Origin: Dugong dugon
Lineage: Eukaryota > Chordata > Mammalia > Sirenia > Dugongidae
Direction: 5' to 3'
Length of the DNA: 64,000 nt
Assembly: GCA_030035585.1 (NCBI GenBank)
Contig: CM057477.1
Coordinates: 63,593,447-63,657,446 of the forward strand
The position numbers and the translations under genes are program-made. Within the stretch, counting starts at the first letter, position 1, and the number at the start of each line of letters is the position of its first letter. Positions 34,261 through 45,400 of the stretch are shown one piece after another. Below the pieces are notes generated by a model that saw only the letters and a program-made list of their open reading frames with translations, was not told where the DNA came from and made no database searches.

Positions 34261-35024
34261 TGATAAGCTCCTAGTGAATGGGTAGGAAACCTTGGCTTTT
34301 ATTTATTTCTGCAACTCAAAGTACTTAGCACTTTATAAATTTTCAATAAATGTTAACACACTGATCAGGGCAGTTTCTTCAGCTTCATTGTTTACTGAGC
34401 ACTGTGCTAAGTCTTTCATAGGCCTCTCAGTAGAGGTGCTCAGGCATGTACCGTAGTCCTCATTAAATTGTTCACAGCTTATCCCCTTCTCTTTTAAAAG
34501 ATGTAAGGTTACCAAGAATGATGAGATAAATATATTTACATGCAATATAGGAGAAATTTGGTACGACATTTTCTTCCCAAAGTGGGAATGAATTGTTTTC
34601 TGACCGCATATTCTATTCTCTCTTCCTGCCAGACAGAGACAAGCATTTGAGATTGGATTGTGGCAGTATCTTTCTAAATTTAATTCATATATGTGTTCGC
34701 TGCATCTGAAATTCTCTGAGAAATTTAAAATTGTATTTTCATTTTAATGATAGTCTTAAAAATTAATGTTGCATGTTCTGGATCATCTTGATTTCACTGC
34801 ATACATTTGCACAAATGATTATGTTATTGCTAAGTAGCATTGCTTTAATATGAGCCAATGAAGAAATAACAGAGGCAAACTTAATACATAAACGGTACTT
34901 CATTCAAAGTGATGACCAGATGACATCACTGTAATTTATATCCATAATTTATATAAACAAAGATGATCATTTCACAATAGTTCAAATAAAGCAGAGTGGT
35001 GAGAAGATAGAGTGCTTATGTAGT
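34261..35024. other. Unique intron
   Basis: Nothing recognised. Confidence 0.5.
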
Positions 35025-35035
35025 TATGGCATATA

Positions 35036-35200
35036 AAACAAAACAAAAAAAACCTTTGTTGTCAAGTCGATTCAGATTCATAGCGACCCTATAGGACAAA
35101 GAACTGCCCTATAGAGTTTCCAAGGAGTGGCTGGTGGATTCAGACTGCTGAACTTTTGCTTAGCAGCCAAGCTCTTAACCACTATGCCACCAGGGCTGCA
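35036..35200 (-). mobile_element. AfroSINE, short form
   Basis: An 11-base duplication tatggcatata flanks it (35025-35035 and 35201-35211). Reverse complement shows the short-form junction (agccactcc to ttggaaactc). Starts with an A-rich tail complement. Confidence 0.92.
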
Positions 35201-35394
35201 TATGGCATATAGGCATGCTGAAATTCAGAACACATACTGTTACATTAGTAGCGTGTTTGATGTAAGTAGTAATTTATCATTATTATTCATTACATTTAAT
35301 TTTAAATTGGAATTTTATGGGTTTTCCAGTTTTATTAGTATTTTAATATGTAAATTTGCCAGGTTTCTTAGTTGTAGCAACATTCTTTATTATT

Positions 35395-36060
35395 TTAGCA
35401 AATAGTTATTATTACTGTGTTCCAGCTACTGTTCTAGGAGATGGGATTATAGCAGTGAACAAAAAAAGTCCCTCTCCTCATGATTACATTCTAGTGGAGG
35501 AAGATAGACATTAAATAAATTTATGTAAACCTGAATACCAGGTTCTGGTAAGGGCTATAAGAAAAAATATAGGAGAGTAAAGGAAATGGAGAGTTATGGA
35601 GCAGGTGCTGCCTTAAAAAGAGTGATCAGAGAAGGCCTCCCTAATAAGGTGGTGTGTGAGCACAGACCTGAAGTTGGGGAGTAAGTCATGCACAGACCTG
35701 AGGGAAGAGTGTTCCAGGCAGAGAGAACAGTGTAAGGCTCTAAGATAGGAATTTTCTTAGTGTATTCAAGGACTGATAAGGAGGCCAGAGGGGCTGCACA
35801 GGAGTGAGCAAGGAAAGAGTAGTAAAGGATGAGGCCAGAGCATGATGGTGAGGAGTTGTGGGGAGCCGTAAGAATTCTGGGTATTGCTCCCACAGGAGGA
35901 AAGACATCGGAGGGTTTAGAGCTGAGGAGTGACTTTACTTTGGCTTCAGTACCTCTCTCTGGCTGGACCAGGGAGAATAGACCATAGTAGGGCAAAGATG
36001 GAAGCAGGGAGATCAGTTAGGAGACCATATAGTAATAGTCTAGGTGAGAGATGGCAAATA
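35395..36060 (-). repeat. L2 LINE, long uninterrupted copy
   Basis: Complement of L2 from its 3' end: gctactgttctaggagatgg, gcagtgaacaaaaaaagtcc, then ttccaggcagagagaacagt and ggaggccagaggggctgcac. It is the uninterrupted counterpart of the split L2 at 15680-19965. A 133-codon open frame inside it is not a host gene. Confidence 0.82.
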
Positions 36061-36139
36061 CAGAGAATTTGTTTCTGTTTATGTTTAGACACGTTTAAGT
36101 TCCATTATAGTAAATAACATCAACACTTTGTCAGTGAGT

Positions 36140-36530
36140 ATGGGGATATGTGCCATTTAAACATGGCTACGCTATTGACAACTTCAGCCCCTCAAAGGCC
36201 TCTGTGCTGCACAGGACATGTTGAGACTTGTCAGCAACATGTTGAGACTTGTCAGCGATGAGAAGGAGATTAGGCACGAATTGTTTTTCCAAAACCTATT
36301 GTCCCGTTACTGATTGCCTTGTTTACCTGAAGCCCATTCTCCCTTGCCCGAAACTTATTGTTACTCACCCAAAGCCCATTGTTCTGTTATTTGCTTCGCT
36401 GCTTGCTGTATTGACTGTAAATAAACTCCTGGGAATGAAGCCGGGGTCAGCTCTTGGGAGTGACCCTCGTTGGCCCCACTTCTCTGTAAGAGTTGTGTAG
36501 TTGGCTACCATCGCCGTCCCAACAAGTGAG
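36140..36530 (+). repeat. LTR-like element (possible solo LTR)
   Basis: AATAAA at 36420-36425, followed about 100 bases on by an end reading gccgtcccaaca (CA terminus near 36523). Upstream is a repeated U3-like segment, including a 21-base tandem duplication (36216-36257). No internal retroviral genes are seen. Start not certain. Confidence 0.45.
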
Positions 36531-36657
36531 AATTTTTTTTTCTTTTAAAAGAGGTCCCATATATTATTATTCAAGTGAGTTATGATATTATGACATTTGA
36601 TTGGGAACCTGAGAGTGACTCTGCAGAACAAGATTATGACTGTCCTGTAGTTTATGC

Positions 36658-36834
36658 GGAGTCCCTAGGTGGTGCAAAGAGTTAACATGCTTGGCCGCTA
36701 ACTTAAAGGTTAGAGTTTTGAGTTCACTCGGAGGCTCTTTGGAAGAAAGCTTTGGCGATCTGCTTCTGAAAAATCAGCCATTGACACACATGGTCTCCAT
36801 GAGTTGGAACTGACTCAGGGGCAGCTGGTATTTT
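36658..36834 (+). mobile_element. AfroSINE, diverged long form
   Basis: Head ggagtccctaggtggtgcaa and tail catgagttggaactgactca. The middle part is diverged, indicating an older copy. Confidence 0.78.
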
Positions 36835-37226
36835 ATAGTTTATGCATTGTTGGAGAATAGTACACAGATGACTCCTTTAGCCACTAGGATCTTATTGGCT
36901 AAATTTATAGAATTAGAAGGAGTGGTGTTTAAATCATAATTTTCTCCCCTTATTAGCAGAGGGGGAGACTTGCCTTTTGACCCAGACCATTTCTGAATAG
37001 AAGGAGGTGATGTGTGTTTGTGTTCGTTGTGAGACATTCGTTGAAAGAACTCATTTTAGTAATAAAGGTAATTCTGACTTTAAAGACAATGACTTTGCTG
37101 CACAGATAAAAGGAGGACATGTTGGGAGAAAAAGAAGTAGTAGACTAAAGGTGGAATTCAAAGTACTGGACCCAAAGATGTTCTAGAACGAGATTTTCAA
37201 AGACATTGTGCATTGCTGGAGTAAAA

Positions 37227-37439
37227 CGGGGGTCAGCAAACTCTGGCCCATGAGCTTGCCACCTGGTTTTGTAAATAATTTCATTGGGACACAGCTCCTC
37301 CCATTCTTTTATGGATTATTTATGGCTGCTTTTGTACTACAGTGGTAGAGTTGAGTAGTTGCTGCTACAGAGACTGTATGACAGGCAAAACCTGAAATAT
37401 TTACTACTGGCCCTTTAAGAAAAAGTTTGCCAACCCTTC
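37227..37439. mobile_element. Non-autonomous hAT (Charlie-type) element
   Basis: Terminal inverted repeats gggtcagcaaact at the left and agtttgccaaccc at the right enclose 213 bases. An approximate 8-base target duplication, GAGTAAAA (37219-37226) and GAGTGTAA (37440-37447), fits hAT. Internal sequence (ttcattgggacacagctcct) is a common mammalian repeat. Confidence 0.82.
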
Positions 37440-37447
37440 GAGTGTAA

Positions 37448-37829
37448 GTTACCTGGTCACATTTCCTTAGCTGGAGTTCCTAGGAATTTCCTGAGATTCC
37501 CTGAAATGGAGAGATTAATTAGGGGCCCTAGATTCAAATAAGTATGGAAAATGTTCAGTTAAACAAATTTAAACAGATTTGTTAAATTGCATGACTTCAT
37601 AATAGAGCCTGCTAATGTTGACTAGATGTCCAAAAAGGAAGGCTGTAGAATGTAGCTTTCAAACTTATTTGATCATGTAAAATTTTGGGGTGGGGGAACC
37701 TGTTGAAATTCGTATCTCATAGATGCGATATCCTGTACTTTGGGAAACATGGCTCTCTTGCCTTTTTTGAGTTAAATTTTAACGGTGGAAGAGGAAACAC
37801 TTGAAGTATTTTTAATTTTTTTTTTTTTA
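37448..37829. other. Unique intron
   Basis: Nothing recognised. Confidence 0.5.
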
Positions 37830-37958
37830 GATTGTACTTCAGGTGAAGGTTTACAGAATAAATAGTTTCTCTTTAAACAGTCAGTACACATATTGTTTTA
37901 TGACATTGGTTAACAACCACACAACATGTCAGCACTCTTCCTTCTCGCCCTTGGAGGA

Positions 37959-37989
<31 letters not shown>

Positions 37990-38510
37990 GGTGAAAATAT
38001 TCATAGCCAAAGATACAGCACTTCAGAAATTTCTACACATACAATTCAGTGACATTGATTACATTCTTCCAGTTGTACTGCTATTCTCAACTATCCTTTT
38101 CCAAATTATTCCATCACCATTATCTTCAACTCACTGGCCCCTAGGCTTCCCTTCAAACTTTTTGAGTTGCTGTTGTCAATTTGATCTCACATAGATAATT
38201 CTTTCTTTTTTGTACCTTAGATGAAGGTTTACAGAAGAAATAGTTTCACGTTGAAGTTAGTACACATATTGCCTTATAACAATGGTTAACTGCCCCACAA
38301 CATGTTGACATTGTCCCTTCTCAACCTTGGGTTCCCTATCACCAGCTTTCTTGCCCCCTCCTGCCTTCTAGTCCTTGTCCCTGGACTGCTGTGCTTCATT
38401 AGTCCCATTTTGTTTTATGGGGCTGTCTAGTCCCCGGCTAAACAGAAAACCTCGGGAGTGACTTCACCTGTGAGCTAGAAGGGTGTCCAGGGGCCATACT
38501 CTGGGGACTT
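37830..38510 (-). mobile_element. Composite L1 tail: A' / poly-T / B / A (second locus)
   Basis: A' (about 37837-37960, acttcaggtgaaggtttaca), a T run of about 30 (37961-37989), B piece of about 218 bases (37990-38207, attcatagccaaagatacag), then A-type L1 3'UTR (38210-38510, cttagatgaaggtttacaga). All are minus strand. Same order as 27000-28020, but the B/A joint lies at a different place. Confidence 0.8.
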
Positions 38511-38930
38511 AAAGTATTTTTAGATTCTGGGGTGGGAAACTGAATGCAGCCTGTGGGCATGTTTTGTTTGGCCTTCATTTTGTTTTGGTTTTAATGAATA
38601 TTAATGCTTTTAGGCAGGGCGTTCATTCTCCATCTGCTGAGTAGTAACCATTATTCCTTATTTACACTCCCTTGCTTCACACACTTCATGTTCCTCATCC
38701 TTGCAAACATTTGACTTTGAGAACCTTTGATTTTAGTCCAGGTTCCTTTCTTTTAAGTTAGAAAGCAGAATTATTTTGAGAAATAGGACTAGAGACCAGT
38801 TTCATTACTCCTTATCCATGCCCTTCCTGCCATGGAAAGAAATAGGAAGGAAGCGAACAGATGAGTAACATGTTGTACCTCTTTGGACATAGGGCGGAGT
38901 GATTATAATGTTCTCTATAGTTATTTCTTT

Positions 38931-38955
38931 CTTTGGAGCCCTGGTGGCGTAGTGA
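38931..38955 (+). mobile_element. AfroSINE head-only insertion
   Basis: Only the first 20 or so bases of the SINE (ggagccctggtggcgtagtg) are present. Flanked by the direct repeat ttatttcttt (38921-38930 and 38956-38965), as if a complete insertion event left just the head. Confidence 0.62.
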
Positions 38956-39475
38956 TTATTTCTTTATGAGACCAGATAAAACTTTAAAAGAAACAGGTTT
39001 AAGTAATTTACATGACTGTGGCAGAGCATTCTAATATTCATTTTGTACCATTGTGGCAAATAATAAGGAACCCTATTAGAATACTATAGATTTTCCTTTC
39101 CCTCTGAGTTTAGGAGGAATTCATTAAAAAATTCCTAGGGCAAGAATCTTGATATTTCTGATGGTTACTTGTCTTAGGGATAGAGTCATATAGTTTATTC
39201 AGTTAGAGAATTTAGAAATTCAACAGTAGAGACTAATAGGATGTTTGTATCTCCTGACTGAAAATTTGAATCAAAAGCATTGTGATTCACTATCTAAAAG
39301 AGAAGTATAGCTTATAAAAACTCATTACTTGTACAGTGTTTTATAAAATATTTTCATGATATTCTCTCTCTCTGAGACTGTTACACTGTATTAAACCCTG
39401 AGAACCAGTTGCTTTGAAGAAACACAAGTTCTTGGCCTCAAAGAGTTTATAGTCTAGAACAGGGTGGGAGGGGAA

Positions 39476-39551
39476 GGGCTGCAGTGGGAACAAAGGGCTG
39501 CAGTGGGAACAAAGGGCTGCAGTGGGAACAAAGGGCTGCAGTGGGAACAAA
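39476..39551 (+). repeat. Tandem repeat, 4 perfect units of 19 nt
   Basis: Unit gggctgcagtgggaacaaa repeated four times without a difference. The frame across it is an artefact. Likely variable in copy number. Confidence 0.95.
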
Positions 39552-40425
39552 GGAGAGGAAGCAACTAATTATCCTGGATGAGGGAGAGAGGCTATACCGA
39601 GATCTTAGCATGAGTTAAAACTTCTCTTAGGAGTTTGTTAGGAGTTATGTTAGGAGTTTGCCATAAGCAAACAAAAGATTCTGCATACTGAGGAAACAGC
39701 ATGCTCAAAGGTTTCAGAGAGCATGGTGGGTTTGAACACTGCCAGAGTGTAAAGGGTGAGGCGTGAGTGACAAGACATAAGACTAGGTACCTGTACATGT
39801 ATAAGAGTGAACCCCACTGTGACGATGCTTTGGAGACTGTTTTTCCTCGGCTTTGTAAAGGAAAATGGTAGCTCATCAGCGGTTTTCAAATCTTGGTGCA
39901 AATGCATTGAGTATGTTGAAAATTGACACCCTCATCACTGACCAGGAACTAGAGGCCATGATACAGTTGAGTGTCTCTAAGACTAAACAGTGCTACAAGA
40001 ATAAAAGTTTGGACAAAGGAGTGGAGAAGAGAAGTAATTAATGCCTGTGGTTTGTCAGACATATTTAATTTGAGAGCTGCTCATCCTGTTTTTGGGCTAC
40101 AACATTCTCATGAGAGACTAAATCACTATCATTTTGAAGTTAATTGTCACATAGCTATAAATATTTTATATACATTTATAATTCATCTTTTTGTTGCTCA
40201 TACTGAAGAATGAGGACTGTTTCTGATCATTTTTAGGCAGTCTTGTTAAAAAGGACAACTGTTAGCTTTTTCTACTCTAGAGCATAAGTACCCCATTAAG
40301 AGTGACTGTTTTTCAGTATTATCTCCTGTTACATTCATTCAGATAATACACAGTACTTCTGATACTGTGCATTAGAATATATTTGTCATTCTAAAATATA
40401 GTTTGCTTTTTTTTTTTAGTACAGA
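39552..40425. other. Unique intron
   Basis: No gene or repeat recognised. Confidence 0.5.
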
Positions 40426-40433
40426 GCCCTGAC

Positions 40434-40800
40434 TTTTTTTCTTTTTCCCATACAAAAATTTATACATACACTGTTATGTGACTCTTAATTGCTCTCCCCA
40501 TACTGTGACAGCACACTCGTCCTTTCCCCACGTCCATTCAACCAGCTCCTAACCCACTCTGCCTTCCCATTTCACCTCTGGACAGAAGCTGCCCTCTTAG
40601 TCTCTTGCATCTACTTGAGCTAAGAGGCACACTCCTCACGATTATCACGTTATGTCCCACAGTCCAGTCCAATCCTGTCTGAAGAGTTGGCCTCAGAAAT
40701 GGTTTTAGTTCTGGGGCTGATAGAGAATCCGGGGGCCATGCTTTCCGGGGTACTTCCAGTCTCAGTCAGACCATTAAGTCTGGTCTTCTTACTGAAATTT
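40434..40800 (-). mobile_element. L1 tail (3'UTR type C)
   Basis: T-rich left end, then cccatacaaaaatttataca, shared with 20171-20392, and tctcttgcatctacttgagc, shared with the end of L1 copy 3. 5'-truncated. Confidence 0.78.
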
Positions 40801-40839
40801 AGTTTGTTTTAAATACTTTCTTCTTCTTTTTTGCAGGAT

Positions 40840-41665
40840 ATTTTTTTTGGAGGGTTGGTGAAAATATACATAGCAAGACATAACACCCATTCGGTAATTT
40901 CTACATGTACAATTCAGTGACATTGGTTACATTCTTCATTTTTTATCACCATTCTTGCTGTTTTTTCCCAAATTATTTCACCACCATTAACTTGGACTCA
41001 CTGCTCCCTAAACTTCTCATTTATGTTTTAGAGTTACTGTTGTCAATTTGATCTCAGATAGATAATTCTTTAAATGACTGCAATACTCAAGTTAAAAATT
41101 CTTTACTAATTGAGCTAAACTGTTGTTTGGTTTAAAGATGACTTCAGGGGATAGTTTCCATTCAGAGTTTAAAGATTATTTCAGGGCAGTAGGTTCAGGG
41201 ATTCCTCTAGTCTCAATTGGTCTAGAAGTCTAGATTCCATAAGAATTTTAAATTCTGTTTCACGTTTTCCCCCTTTTGATCAGGATACATTTATTGAATC
41301 CTTGATGAAAACGTTAAGCAATGGTCTCCAGGCACCATCTGGTTCTGGTCTCATGGCAAAGAAGACACTAGTTCATGGAGGCAGTTAGACTTGAAATCCA
41401 GTTCCTCCTCTGATTCCTGGGTCTCCTTCTTCCTCTGTTGCTCCAGGTGAATAGAGACCAATTGTTGTATCTTGGAGTGCCACTCGTAAGCTTTTCAGAC
41501 TCCAGGCACAACTCAATGAATTAGACAGTAGAACAGAAACTCTAAAAACAGTATTAAGCCAGTCGACTTGACTGTCTCACAAAACCACAGCCTAAACTTT
41601 CAAATCAAGAAAACAAACCCCATGAGGTGTTTGGTACCTAACTAGTATCAGCAGCTGCTCCTAAC
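40840..41665 (-). mobile_element. L1 3'UTR, type B, longest copy
   Basis: Contains ttctacatgtacaattcagt, agctaaactgttgtttgg and, to the right, ggcaaagaagacactagttc and gaaaacaaaccccatgaggt. It gives the reference order for the B pieces at 12650, 27154 and 37990. Confidence 0.7.
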
Positions 41666-41671
41666 CCCCCC

Positions 41672-42235
41672 ACCTTTTTTGTTGTTGTAAAATTATATAT
41701 AACACATTTGTTAATTTGACCTTTTTGTCATATACAGCTTAGTGATAGCAGTTACATTAGTCCTGTTGTATAACCATTACCCTTAATCGATGCTGGTTTT
41801 CCTGTCATCATAGACAAAAACTCATTATTTCCCAAAGAATGGTTCCCCCATTCTCATCCCTACCCCTCACCCTGTCTCTGGTAACCACTAATAACCACTG
41901 GTCTCTATACATTTACCTATTCTTGTCATTTAAGTGAGATCATACAATATTTGTCCCTTTGTGATTCACTTATTTCACTCAGCATAATGTCTTTGAGGTT
42001 CATCCATTTTGTAGCATATATTAGGACTTCATTTCTGTTTATGGCTGAGTAGCATTTCATTGTATGCATGTACCACATTTTGTTAATCTGTTCATCCATT
42101 GATGGGCACTTAGGTTGTTTCCACCGTTTTGATACTGTGAATTTGTGAATAGTGTTGCAATGAATATGGGTGTACATATGTTTTTTGGTGGCTTTAAATA
42201 CTTCTGTAAAGGATTTCACATTTTATGATCATTGT
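41672..42235 (-). mobile_element. L1 3' end with ORF2 C-terminus
   Basis: Minus-strand frame 42219-41926 encodes the L1 ORF2p C-terminal region: K-R-W-K-Q-P-K-C-P-S-M-D-E-Q, then M-W-Y-M-H-T-M-K-C-Y-S-A-I. Broken and 5'-truncated. The left end is T-rich. Confidence 0.85.
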
Positions 42236-42471
42236 TCCATGCAGTTCCTCTTTAGTGAAAACATTTAGCTTTAGTAGTGTTTATAATTCCTTTCAGCGTC
42301 CTTTCAGTTGTGTTATTTGCTCCTATATGCAGCCAGTTGTTAATTGGTTTGGTTGATATATTGGCCAGTTGTATGCAGATTGTTACCTGGGTATAGTGAT
42401 GTTTTGTAAATAGTAAGTGTCTTAGTCATCTAGTGCTGCTGTAAAAATACCACAAGTAGATGGCTTTAACG
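42236..42471. other. Intron with a repeat stub
   Basis: Mostly unique. The last 50 bases (gtcttagtcatctagtgctg...gatggctttaac) are a stub of an interspersed repeat that I cannot name. Confidence 0.45.
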
Positions 42472-45400
42472 AAGGGAGTAAGTCAAGCCGATACAAAGAA
42501 ATAAAAGACTGGTATAAACTTACAAAAATAGGGGTAAGTATTAAGGTAACCACAAAGGAAACTAACAATCCTACAAGTCAAAATAAGAAACTAGAAAAAT
42601 ATAAAGACTCAACAAACACAAAATCTACAACAATGAAAAAGATGAAAAGAAAATACATAAAGAAAAACAACTGAGCACAGACAATTAAGTGAAACAAAGA
42701 AATTGTAAACAACACACAAAAAAAGACATCAAAATGACAGCACTAAACTCATGCCTATCAATAATCACACTGAATGTAAATGGACTAAATACACCAATAA
42801 AGAGACAGAGAGTGGCAGATTGGATTAAAAAACACGCTCCGTCTATATGCTGCCTACAAGAGACACACCTTAGACTTAAAGACACAAACAAACTAAAACT
42901 CAAAGGATGGAGAAAACTATATCAAGCAAACAACACTCAAAAAAAGAGCAGGAGTGGCAATATTAATCTCTGACAAAATAGACTTTAAAAGTAAAATCCA
43001 CCACAAAGGATAAGGAAGGACACTGTATAATGATTAAAGGGTCAATTCACCAGGAGGACATGACTGTAATAAATATTGATGCACCCAATGATAGGGCTCC
43101 AAAATGCATAAAACAGACTCAAACAGCACTGAAAAGAGAGATAGACAGTTCCACAATAGTAACAGGAGACTTCAACACACCACTTTCCGCGAAGGACAGA
43201 ACATCCAGAAAGAAGCTCAACAAAGACATGGAACAGCTAAATGCTACAGTCAATCAACTTGACCTCATAGACATATACCGAACACCCCACCCAACAGCAG
43301 CGAAATATACTTTCTTTTTCAGTGCACATGGAACATTCTCCAGAATAGACCACATATTAGGCCATAAAGCAAGCCGTAACAAAATCCAAAGCATCGAAAT
43401 ATTACAAAGCATCTTTTCTGAGCATAAAAGTAGAAATCAGCAACAGAGAAAGCAAGGGAAAAAAATCAAACACATGGAAACTGAGTAACACCTTGCTTAG
43501 AAACTACTGGGTTATAGAAGAAATTAAGGATGGGATAAAGAAATTCATAGAATCAAACGAGAATGAAAACACATCCTATCAGAACCTTTGGGACACAGCA
43601 AAAGCAGTGCTTAGAGGTCAGTTTATAGCAATAAATGCACACACCAAAAAGAAGAAAGGGCCATGATCAAAACATTAACCCTACAACTGGAATAAGTAGA
43701 AAGAAAACAGCAAAAGAAGCCCTTAGGCACCAGAAGAAAGGAAAGATTAAGAATTAGAGCAGAATTAAATGAAATAGAGAATAGAAAAACAATTGATAGA
43801 GTTAACAAGACCAAAAGCTGGTTCTTTGAAGAGATCAACAAAATTGGTAAACCATTGGCCAAACTGACAAAAAAAAAAAAAGAGAAAGCAAATAACCCAT
43901 ATAAGAAATGAGATGGGTGATATCACAACAGACCCAACTGAAATTAAAAGAATCAGAATACTATGAAAAATTGTACTCTAACAAATTTGAAAACCTAGAG
44001 GAAATGGAAAAATTTCTAGAAACTCACTACCTATCTAAACTAACACAAACAGAGGTAAAACTAAATAAACCCATAACAAAAGAAGAGATGGTAAAGGTAA
44101 TTAAAAAACTCCCAGCAAAAAAACCCTGGCCCGGATGGCTTCACTGGAGAATTCTACCACTTTCAGAGCAGAGTTAACACCACTACTAATAAAGGTATTT
44201 CAGAGTATAGAAAAGGATGGAATACTCCCAAACTCATTCTATGAAGCCAGCATAACTCTGATACCAAAACCAGGTAAAGACACCAAAAAAAAAAAAAAGA
44301 AGAAAATTACAGACCAGTATCTCTCATGAACATTGACCCAAAAATCGTCAACAAAATTCTAGCCAATAGAATTCAGCAATATATCAAAAAAAAAAAAATT
44401 CACCGTGATCAAGTGGGATTTATACCAGCTATGCAGGGATGGTTCAACATTAGAGAAACAATCAATGTAATCCATCCATAAATAAAACAAAAGACAAGAA
44501 CCATGTGATTTTATCAGTTGATGCAGAAAAGGCTTTTGACGAAGTCCAACTCCCACTCATGATAAAAACTCTCAACAAAATAGGAATAGAAGGGGAATTC
44601 CTCAGTATAATCAAGGGCATTTATACAAAGCCAACAGCCAACATCTTCCTAAGTGGAGAGACTTTGAAAGCATTCCCCTTGAGAACAGGAACCAGACAAG
44701 GATGCCCTTTATCATCACTCTTATTCAGCATTGTGCTGGAGGGCCTAGCCAGAGCAGTTAGACTAGAAAAAGAAATAAAGGACATTCAAATTGGGAGGGA
44801 AGAAGTCAAAGTATTTCTATTTGCAGATGATATGATCTTATGCACAGAAAACCCCAAAGAAGCCACAAGAAAACTACTGGAACTAATAGAAAATTTCAGC
44901 AAAGTTTCAGGATATAAGATAAACCTACAAAAATGAGTTGGATTCCTTTACACCAAGAAAGAGAACCTTGAAGAGGAAATCACCAATCAATACCATTTAT
45001 AGTAGCCCCCAAGAAGATAAAATACTTAGGAATAAATCTAACCAGAATCGTAAAAGACCTATACAATGAAAACTACAAGACACTACTGCACGAAATCAAA
45101 ATAGACTTGCATAAGTGGAAAAACATATCTTGCTCATGGATAGGCAGACTCAACATTGTGAAAATGTCAGTTCTACCCAAAGCGATCTACCGATACAATG
45201 CAATCCCGATGCAAATTCCACCAACATTCTTTAATGAGATGGAGACACAAATCACTGACTCCATATGGAAAGGGAAGAGGCCCCAGATAAGTAAAGCATT
45301 ACTGAAGAAGAACAAAGTGGGAGGCCTCACGCTACCTGATTTTAGAACCTATTATACCGCCACGGTAGTCCAAACATCCTGGTACTGGTACAACAGATAC

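Noticed and set aside
35594-35995. 133-codon open frame on the minus strand as a possible gene
   Set aside because: It lies entirely in an L2 LINE; the sequence follows the L2 consensus order and no host protein is recognised.
39341-39550. Repetitive Cys/Pro/Phe frame on the minus strand
   Set aside because: A translation artefact of the 19-nt tandem repeat.
39476-39551. CRISPR-like array
   Set aside because: Units are contiguous with no spacers, and the DNA is mammalian.
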